From: Cochliopodium minus | Taxonomy: Eukaryota > Discosea > Himatismenida > Cochliopodiidae | Direction of reading: 5' to 3' | Assembly (NCBI GenBank): GCA_024220525.1 | Contig: JAMYWO010000486.1 | Location: forward strand, 1 to 22,892 | DNA: 22,892 bases | Shown: in pieces, positions 9,227 through 18,000 of the stretch | How positions within the stretch are numbered: the stretch's first letter is position 1 | Layout of the letters: each line of letters opens with the position of its first letter | The notes under the pieces: generated by a model | What the model saw: the letters and a program-made list of their open reading frames with translations, nothing else | Told to the model about the DNA's origin: nothing | Databases searched by the model: none | Made by a program: the position numbers and the translations under genes

Positions 9227-12200
9227 ATGAAAAAGCAAAACAGCATTCTTGATACATTGATAGATGGGATAGAATCAAAGAAGAAAAGGAAATTAGAGAA
9301 TGGTCAGAATCAATTGGCTATTTTAATCACCCAGTGAGACTAATCCAAATTAAAAAGTTTTAAAATTAATCACAATTTTTTTTTAGGTGCTTACAAAATG
9401 ATTATTTTCTCAATGTCGATAATTCTTTGAAAAAGGTTTATGTTGGAAATGAATTCTCCAATAGAATATTGGTAAATTTGGATTTTACAAATCAATTTTC
9501 ATATCAAATAAATTCCTTATCCACCAACCAAAGGGAAATGAATTTAATGAATCTCCCTTGTACACATTCTTGAAAACAACAAGATGCGAAAAGATAAAAG
9601 GCAAAATAGAGATAATACATATCAGAGATTGGCACGACGAAGAAGATGGAGAACAGAAAGATCACTTGGAGAGATTTGGGAAGCATTGTGTGAAAAACAC
9701 ATCAGGAGCAAATTTACTGTAAAGAATTTCTGCTGAAATAAATATCTTTCATCCATGTTTTTCATTTTATATATAAAAAAAATTTAGTTATGACATAGAA
9801 GAACAAGTCAAAAAATCAGATAATGAATACATAGTACAGATTTTATTTATTTTTTAAAATTTGATTTTTTTTTTTTTCATTATAGGTGGATGCTGTTGGG
9901 TTAAATGACGTTGAAGAAACGAATTTGGTTCAAATACTTGAACACATTAAAAACAAGCCTGAACACAAAGGAAAGAGTATCAAGATTGGTAATGTTTCTT
10001 CCCCTTTTTAAAGTTTCATTGATGAATTTCTAATTTAATAGGTGTCATTGGTTTGATTTTATCATTTAATAAAAAGATTATTTATTGATTTAATTTTTAA
10101 GGGTGTTGGACTGAAGGAAAAGTAAATTTTGCATTTTCATACAAATATTTTAACATATTTTTTATTTCAAGATTTCTTGCCTGGTTTATGACCTTACAAC
10201 AAGGCTAAAGTACAAGGACATTTCAATCTGCAGTATTTTGACAGCATCCAAAACATTTGCCAATCACGAAGAAGCGCTAGAAAGAATCAACACTATGTTC
10301 AACACCCACATCATTCATACTTTATGCGAGTTTATTCAGTGGTTATGTGTGTCTGATTATGTCGTTTATGAGGACCACAATAACATTGAGATCGTTTTTG
10401 AAGAAAAGTGTGTGGATTTGACTGAGAACCACAAAGAAATTATTAATTATTTATTCCAAAACTGCAAGAGGGTCCAACTCAAGGCTTTGGGTGGTGGGTT
10501 TAGTGGAGCATCTGTAGAATTACTTTTAAAAAAAACCCCAACCATTTCTTTTTATATAAACAAATAAATTACAATTATTTCTAGGTCTTCTTGGCTCAGG
10601 GTTTTGATAAAAATAACATGGAACAGGTTCCTACTGTCGTAAAAATAGGTATGTTTTTAATAAAAATTCATTAAAACAATTTATTTTTCTTTCTTATTCG
10701 AAAGGTGAAAGAAAGAAAGTGATCAAAGAAAGGTTAAACTGTGAAAGAGTACAAGATGTACTGGGTAATTTCACTTTTTATTTCTTTTGAAAAAAAAAAT
10801 GTAATATTTGTATTCATACAATAGGCGTTAATTGTCCTCGAATTCTTTCTTTTGCAGACTCTAACGATTTATCTGGAATTAAAGTATTTTCTTTCTTTGT
10901 ACTTATTTTTGAGATTAAAATTATTTTTTCCAAATAAAAAGTTTTCCTATGCTGCATTCGTGGGAAAAGGTAAAAAATATATATACAAAAATTTTTTAAA
11001 ATTTATTAATTTTCTTTATTAATTATTAGTTACTTCTTTCAAGAAAATTTTCATTGAGGGAGTATTGAACGCCATTGAAATAAATGAAATTCTTGAAATA
11101 TTATTTTATAGCATTCTTAGTAAATTTTACGATAGGTCCATTATTACAAGGTTAAATCTCTTTGTATTGTACGATTTCGATGGAAAAGGGTGGTCTTACG
11201 GAGAAGGGGGGACTGTATGCATTTTATTATAAAATAAATTTTTTTTCAATATTTTAAATTAATTTTTTTAGGATACCCCTTCTAGAGTAGCGGAGAGAAC
11301 TGTCAAACTTTTGGGAATAAAGGATGGTACTGTAGATAAACTAGAGTTTAATCATGTTAAAGTGGACAATGTGTACCATTTCTTGCTCGATATCAATAAA
11401 TACAAGTAAAAAATATTTTTGTTTGTTTATTAAAATATTTTTATTTGTTAATCACATTTTACTTATTTTAGGGAAAAAGGATACTTTTTTCATCACCTCG
11501 CTTTTAATCATGGAGACTTACACGGAGAAAACATCTGTTTAGATTCCCACAAGAACATTTCCCTTATCGATTTTGAGTATTGTGAAAAGACCCACATGTT
11601 GAAAGACCTAACCAAATTGCTCAACGATATTTTATTTTTTTACACAAAAATTAACGATGAATCCGTAAATAATTTTCCAAATTTTATTTTAAATTAAATT
11701 ATTTTAATTTTAAAATTAAAACTTAGGAATTATTTGAACACTTTAAAGTCGTTCAATATCTCTTCAGTATTCGCGATCTCAAGAAACAACATCCAGAGGA
11801 ATTAGAGGGTGTAAAGTCTGATCATTTGGTTAGGACCTGGAAAGTTGTGAGATACCTGCTATTTTGCATTGCTCACCACATGAAGCACAAAAGATCTTAC
11901 TATGATTTCTCTGGTAAGAACACAAAATAATAAATTAAAATTTAAAAAATCTTCATTTAATAATAGTGCCAATGTAAAATGTTTTTTTTTTTCAATGATT
12001 TTTAGTTTTAAATTTTTTAATATCCCAAAATTATATAGGCTGAGATATTGCTTACATACTATTTGTTTGCCAAGTACAAACAACGCAAAGATTTCTGCTC
12101 TTTTTGGGTTAAATTTACTTTAATTTTTTTAAATAATAAATCGATTTTATAAATAAAATGTAGTGCTTGTGGGTTTTCTGAGGCCATCAAAAATGCTAAA

Positions 12201-12923
12201 AGATTTAACACTCCATCTTATCCTCTCTTCCAAATTGCCAACCAAACCGAAATTTACGACCCAGATGGGAAAATGGGAGCTTTGTACTTTTCTTACAGAC
12301 TTGCAATAAATGTATCCCATTGTTCTAAAACTTTGATCTTTTTATTTTATTTTTTTATTAAAGTCAAATGGACCCAGCAACTTTATTGATAAGATTGAGG
12401 AGGATCTCCAACAGATCGCTTGCAACGGAGTAGAATACATCTTTGATCTTGGATGTAATTTCGAGATTGCTTACCCTGGAGAAATAGAGAAATTGACACC
12501 CAAATTTAAATTGAAATATGAAAGATTTCGTAAGATTCTTGCAAATTTTTTTTGAAATTTCTTTTATTTTCTTTTTCCAAGCTATTATTCCTCGATCTGG
12601 CTTTAACAAAGGTTGTTTGAAATCATTCCTTTTGAAAATTATCCATCTTTTGAAAAAGAAAGCCAACGTTTTGATCATCAGTCATGTTGGTCTTGGTAAA
12701 TTAAATTATTAATTTAATTTAAATTTAATCATCCGATGTCAATTTGATTTTTTTTTGTAAAGGGAGAAGCCCAATGATATGTGCTTCCATTCTTTTGGAA
12801 TTGAACCGTTCACTTGATCCTTTCAAAATTTTATCTTACCTCAGATTATCTAGAAACGATGAAAAGATCCCTGAGACCAAAGATCAAGAAACTTTCATCA
12901 TGAATTATGTCAAAAATAAATGA
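9227..12923 (+). CDS. Isochorismatase-fold + kinase-like + phosphatase-like fusion protein
   Basis: There are 22 exons: 9227-9333, 9387-9471, 9534-9718, 9788-9833, 9886-9988, 10042-10050, 10102-10121, 10172-10513, 10585-10648, 10705-10764, 10825-10883, 10943-10970, 11030-11214, 11272-11405, 11472-11664, 11727-11913, 11967-11973, 12039-12107, 12164-12311, 12364-12529, 12582-12695 and 12763-12923. Every junction keeps phase, every intron is 50-71 nt, and the product is 823 residues. A basic KKKRK (18-22) precedes domain 1 (about 28-235): LITQCLQNDYF, IHIRDWHDEEDG and GCWTEGKISCLVYDL mark an isochorismatase fold. Domain 2 (about 270-620) has GGGFSGAS (292-299), VVKIG (Lys319), HGDLHGEN (489-496) and LIDFE (507-511), an aminoglycoside/choline-kinase-like enzyme with its key residues. 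From memory, bacterial proteins with this pair exist, and their kinase-like part resembles 'ternary complex associated domain 9'. Domain 3 (about 690-823) ends in VLIISHVGLGRSPM, a phosphatase CX5R loop with Ser766 at the Cys position. Substrates are unknown. Confidence 0.85.
10042..10050 (+). other. 9-nt microexon (exon 6 of the fusion gene)
   Basis: GTGTCATTG is flanked by AG upstream (10040-10041) and GT downstream (10051-10052), between introns of 53 and 51 nt. Including it turns KI-G-CWTEGK into KIGVIGCWTEGK, which restores the G-x-I-G-x-W-T-E spacing I recall for this isochorismatase subfamily. Skipping it also keeps frame (three residues lost), so alternative use is possible. It is followed by a 20-nt exon (10102-10121). 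Confidence 0.75.
11967..11973 (+). other. 7-nt microexon (exon 17 of the fusion gene)
   Basis: TGCCAAT lies between an AG acceptor (11965-11966) and a GT donor (11974-11975), with 53- and 65-nt introns. It is the only solution I found that carries the phase-1 end of exon 16 into the frame reading LRYCLHT in exon 18, whose end then joins exon 19 correctly (GG|T). Without it, the reading frame breaks before the phosphatase-like domain. Confidence 0.7.
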
Positions 12924-13125
12924 TTTCTATGGCTTTATTCATTGAGGAAATTGAAATTTAATATAATTTTTATATATATTTTTTTAAAAAATTGGTGAAT
13001 TTCTCAACATGGATACTTGATGGAATTTCCAAATAAGAACACATTCTCAAAATATATAAAAATTTTTAATACTGCTCTAAATAAAAATAAAATATAAAAA
13101 AAAAATAGAATAAATTTTAAAAAGA

Positions 13126-14333
13126 ATGAATCAAGATCTCGATTTTGAAAAATGGGTATGTTTCCAAATTAATTTTTATTTGAGACATTATTAAATTTTT
13201 TATACTGTAGGATGTCAAAGAATTGAAAAAAGCACTTGAAAGATTAGGAATAGATTATTCTGATTGTATAGAAAAAAAAGATTTGGTTGAGAAATTAAAA
13301 AACCAAAAATTACACCCAACATCAAATGGTATTTAATTTTTTCATATATACATTATCCATATACGTCTAGATCCAATATTGTAAATATAAAAATAATTTT
13401 AATATTTGTTATATAGATGTGAAATCTGAAACAGGATTCAAAAGAAGAGAATATTCCAAAAGGATAAATTCAGTAGAATGTGAAATATTGGTAATAATAA
13501 ATTAATATTTTGTGTACTTTCTCATTTAAAACTTTATAAAAAACTTTTAGTCCAATCATTCAGATCCTGATTATCTTTGTTTTATATTCCATGGATTTGG
13601 AGCTAATGCGGATGACTTAAAATCATTAGCAAGAGGTTATCTTGACAATATAAAAGATTCTGCAAAAGTAAGAAATAACATGAAAAAATTTATTCAACAA
13701 AACATTTTTCTGTACTTTATTTTTAAAATGTAAATTTGACAAATATTTTTAAACTAAAAAAAAAAGATAAAATTTGTGCTTCCTGAGGGACTTGTATCAT
13801 TGGGACCCCAACAATCTGCATGGTGGCCAATTGATCAGATGAAATTGATGATGGCGATCCAAACTAACGATTTCTCCATCACAGAGGAGACCCCATTTGG
13901 AATAGATTCTGTGAGAGAGAAGATATCCAGCCTCATCAACACATTAGTCGAAGAAAGCAAACAATACAACCCTAAATTCAGCATCTCTCAAAATGTTCTC
14001 CTTTCTGGCTTCTCCCAAGGTGCTATGTTGGCTTTGGATCTTACCTTCTTCATCAAAGAAGCACCATTGGGTCTTTCTTTGTTATCTGGAGGAATTGTTT
14101 GCAAGAATGAGTGGGTCAAATCCATCTCAAATGGTAAATTGAATGGATTGCAGATCTTTCAAAGCCATGGCCTCAATGATCCTATCTTGCCTATCATCAT
14201 TGGTCAATCTTTGAATAGCTTGATCAAGGAAAGCTCCGCAATTGTCACTTATCATGAATTTAATGGTGGACATTCCATCCCTTCTGAGGTTCTTTTCGAT
14301 CTCAGCAAATTTTGGAATAATTTGATGAAATAA
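13126..14333 (+). CDS. Acyl-protein-thioesterase-like hydrolase with SAP/ARMET-like N-terminus
   Basis: Five exons (13126-13155, 13211-13328, 13417-13490, 13551-13667, 13767-14333) encode 301 residues. Residues 11-49 contain VKELKKALERLGIDYSDCIE followed by KKDLVEKL, the Leu-Gly...Cys-Ile-Glu-Lys-x-Asp/Glu-Leu helix-hairpin of ARMET-C/degenerate SAP modules, a putative protein- or nucleic-acid-binding element. Residues 82-301 are an alpha/beta hydrolase of the phospholipase/carboxylesterase family (Abhydrolase_2): FHGFGANADDL (87-97, oxyanion region), AWWPID, LLSGFSQGAM (nucleophile Ser196), SHGLNDPILP (Asp251) and NGGHSIP (His282). The triad is complete. Family members remove palmitate from cysteines of Ras-type GTPases and other proteins or hydrolyse lysophospholipids; substrate here is inferred only. 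No signal peptide is seen, so it is probably cytosolic. It sits 202 bp after the fusion gene, in the same direction. Confidence 0.9.
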
Positions 14334-14425
14334 ACTTTTTAAATTTGATCTTTCAAAATAATTTCATATATATGATCAAGAATTCTTCTTTTATTTAACT
14401 TTAATTTTATTGATATATAAGATTT

Positions 14426-14802
14426 TCATAAATTATTGTTGGATTTTGGGAATGGATAGTCTACTACCAACAAATCCTCAACAATTGGAACTATCAAATC
14501 ATTCTTCACTTGTGTATGTTCTGTGCTGTTTTGATAATAATCAAGAGATTCTTTATTCTCAAATATAACAGTCAATCCATATTCATATCCTTTTATATTA
14601 AAATTTATTCAATGATATCATTTGATAGATCCATATATTTAGATTTACCTTTGGATCTGTTGCAAAAATTTGTTCCTGCTGTTAATTCAATGACACCTTT
14701 CAATTTTTTTAAAGATAATAAACCCTCTGTCAATTTTTCTACAGAGCTAGGTTGGATGTCCTTTTTAAATTTCATGAGTACCAAATGATAAATTTTGCTC
14801 AT
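14426..14802 (-). CDS. Dabb (stress-responsive A/B barrel) domain protein
   Basis: Two exons (14802-14649 and 14589-14426) split by a 59-nt intron join in phase (G|GA) and encode 105 residues. The reading MSKIYHLVLMKFKK, then LLSLKKLKGVIELTAGTNF and SKGYEYGLTVIFENKESLDY, ending EDLLVVDYPF, follows the Dabb ferredoxin-like domain from end to end. It has the first-strand His6, the KLKGV...GTN turn, the GYxYGLxV strand and the final acidic-then-DYxF strand. Length is usual for a single-domain member, and these proteins typically form dimeric barrels. Some bacterial and fungal relatives are enzymes and plant ones are stress-induced; nothing here predicts a specific reaction. Its stop is 92 bp from the end of the convergent thioesterase gene. 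Confidence 0.88.
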
Positions 14803-15052
14803 TTTTTTTTGTTTATTGAATTATTTATTTTTTATGAAGGATTGTTTTCTCTTCTCAAAATCCATTAAAGTACCAAATGTTCGATTTTTAGTTTTTTTTT
14901 TTTCAAAATTTAAATCTTTTAAAAAGAGATTCAGTGTTATCGGCAATGATAAGGTCATTGATCGAAAATAGAATTATTTTTCATAAACGGTTAAAAATGG
15001 ATTTTATTTTTCATTTTTGTTGAAAGTAAATTAAAAATAATAAAAAAAAAAA
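14803..15052. promoter_or_regulatory. Divergent intergenic region, 250 bp
   Basis: This region separates the Dabb gene (minus) and the RhoGAP-RasGEF gene (plus). It contains a T-run at 14890-14903 and an A-run directly before the ATG at 15053. The block 14930-14975 (cagtgttatcggcaatgataaggtcattgatcg) is the least A/T-biased part and the best place to look for factor sites. I see no recognisable element. Confidence 0.4.
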
Positions 15053-18000
15053 ATGAAACAAGAAGATAAAAAGAATTTGTTGCTGCCATTGCAACAATTC
15101 ATGAAGAGATCGACATCATTGAGAGATTTGGCAGAAAATATAAATGTTGACGATCTAAATAAAGATGATAAAGATAATTTAAAAGGCGAAAAGATCGAAA
15201 AGGATAAAAGAAAACAAATAATAACATTGAGCAAAATGTCTGGGATAGGAAATTTAGAAGAGAGTAATGGTAGATCTAGATCTTCTACCAACATTCGTCC
15301 TTCCATCTTGATCACTAAAACTGCCAGAGGACCCAATATACAAGAGATCATGCAAGATGAAGACAAGAAGAATTTGATAATAGAGAATGCCAATCTTAAG
15401 AAGGACGTATATAAGCTTGAGCTTGAATTGAAAAAAATTCAATATGAAAATAATAAGTACAAAGAAGAGATACAACACCAAAAAAATGAATTGGATGCTA
15501 ATGAATCTCGAATGCAGAAGATATCGATGTATTGTGATAAAGTTAATAAATTGTATTATGATATGAGAGATAACTATAACTTACTTTTGAAAAAACAATC
15601 TGAAATCGATAAAATCAACAATCCCAATACCAACAGAAAGGAATCCAGCCTGAACAATCTCAATATCGAGAGATTGAAGCGCTCAGAGTCCATGGGTGTC
15701 AAATCTGAGATGGATAAAAAACAAAAGAGCCCAAGAGGCATCAATAAGGATGCATTGTTGGATCCCAAAAGTAAATATATCTCTTTCAAAAATATTATTT
15801 TCACATACATAGCTTTTCTAACATATTTAAAACAAATTTATTTTTCCATTATTTGAATATATCTCCATAATCTCAAATATATCCTAATGAAAATATATAT
15901 CCTTTTTTAAATCCAAAATATTCATAAGGGGAAATTTTTTTTTCTTTTTTAATATGTGTCTGGACCTCCAGACACATATTTTTAACACGATAAAAAAAAT
16001 CATTCATCTCTATATTGGAGATATAACTTCTAATATACAATTGATATTTCATACAGTGTATGATGATTCGCATAATTATGCAAATTATTTTTCCTTATGT
16101 TATTGAAAAAATCAATGATTTCCCTATCAACCAATAAAACCCTATATCCGATCATTTAATCATAATTAAATTCATTTATTTACATTATCATTTTTTGTTA
16201 AAATCTTGAGATAATCCAATATTGGATATGATACATATAAAAATCAATGACAGGCCTTAAATATTAAAAAATATTTTACAACAAATATGAACTCAACATT
16301 ATAATTTCTAAAAAATAAAAATTCATTTTATTACTCAAATAATATATACAGTTTTATTACATTTTTTCATTTATTTTCCTTAATTTTAATTTTCTCAGAT
16401 CGAAATTCAAAATCTGAAGAGATTGGAACCGTTTTCCTTCCTGAGCTCATGAATCAGAAAGAATTGCAGAGCTATCTCACCAAGATGATACAGAGTAAAA
16501 AAAATAATTTCCATTGTTTAATATAAATATTTTATATTTAACTGAATTTTAAAAAAAATCATAAAATGAGATTATAAAATATCTTCAATTTAATGTCATT
16601 TCATTATCAGATAAAGTTTTTTCCATCAAATTGGAGGACTTTTTTGACAGGGGAGTCACCATCCCGGCTTTTGTATCCAATGCAGTGATGATTCTCAAAA
16701 CAAAAGATTCTCTTTTTAGGAACAACGACGTATTTACAAAGGAAAACATAAATGAAGAAAGTTTAGAGGTACAAGATTTCTTTTTTTATTTTTTTTTTTT
16801 ATTTTTTTTTTTATTTTTTATTTTTATTTTTATTTTTTTATTTTTTTCTTTAGGAATTAAGGAGGAATGTAGAACAAGGAAATGCCATTCAACGTACAGA
16901 GGATTGTTACGTGGTGGCAGCCTTGTTGAAGATTTTTTTCAACGAGTTGCCTAAATCCCTCATTTTTGACATTCAAGATAAGTTGATAGAAGCTTTTGGT
17001 AATTTCAAGAAAATTTTTTTTTACTTTTTAATCTTTATTCCTTATTTATTTTAATCATTTTTTTTTCTGAGATTTTCCAACAATTTTTGATTATTTTATT
17101 TTTATCATTTTTTTTTAAATTTATTATTGAATTAATTTTATTAATTATTGTTATTCTTTATTTCCACTTTTGCTCAAAAAAATTTTTATATTCTTTAAAT
17201 TTTTTTTTTGTTTTTCATTTTATCTTTAAAAAATTCTCAAAACAAACAAACAGAAATAACAGATCTGATTATTTTATTTTTATCTTTTTTTTTAAAATTT
17301 ATAATTGAATTAATTTTATGAATTATTTTTATTCTTTTAATTACAAAATTTCTTTTTTTTTTTTTTTTGAGTTTCATTGTATCTTGTTCAAAATTTTTAT
17401 TTAAAAACAAACAAACAGAAATAACAGATCTAGAATACAGAACACAAGCAACACAATCACTAGTGTTCTCCTTGCCATACAACCACAGAGTTCTCCTCCA
17501 ATACATGATGTCCTTCTTCAACAGAATCACCTCAGAGGAGACAAAGAACTTCATGGACATCGACTACGTCTGCAACACTTGGGGTCCCATCTTCATCCGT
17601 ATCCCTAATGAACGTGTTGACGAACATTGGGTTCAAAAGACTTCTAATGTCATCAAAAAGTTGATGAAGGAGGCTCAATTCATTTTCCCTGTAATAATCT
17701 TTTATTTTTTTTTTTTTTTTTCTTTTTTTTTTTTTTCTTTTTTTCTTTGATTTATTTTGATTTTAATCTCCTCTTTTAATTTCAATATTTTAATCTATTT
17801 TATTATTGTTTATTTTAATTTAGTTTGGTTTTTACCAGGATTTTTTATTTTATTTTTTTTGTATGAATCATTATTTTTCATGTTTTTTTTTATTGTTTAT
17901 TTTTAATTTCAATAAAATTTTATGCATAATGTCTTCTTGATTTTTTTTTTTGATTAAATTTTTTCCTGATTTTAAATTTTTTTATTTCAATTTTAATTTA

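Noticed and set aside
12039-12107. Alternative reading AEILLTYYLFAKYKQRKDF of exon 18
   Set aside because: It is open but cannot be joined in phase to either neighbouring exon; the LRYCLHT frame fits both sides.
15974-16100. Possible U6 snRNA or box C/D snoRNA in the dispersed repeat (ATGATGA, GCAAATT)
   Set aside because: There is no ACAGAGA core or U6 5' stem, and no CUGA D box at a suitable distance; copy 1 alters the C-box-like ATGATGA to ATGGTGA.
17237-17560. Minus-strand open frame with a duplicated SVISVCLF segment
   Set aside because: It is antisense to the RhoGAP exon, and its internal repeat merely reflects the intronic tandem duplication.
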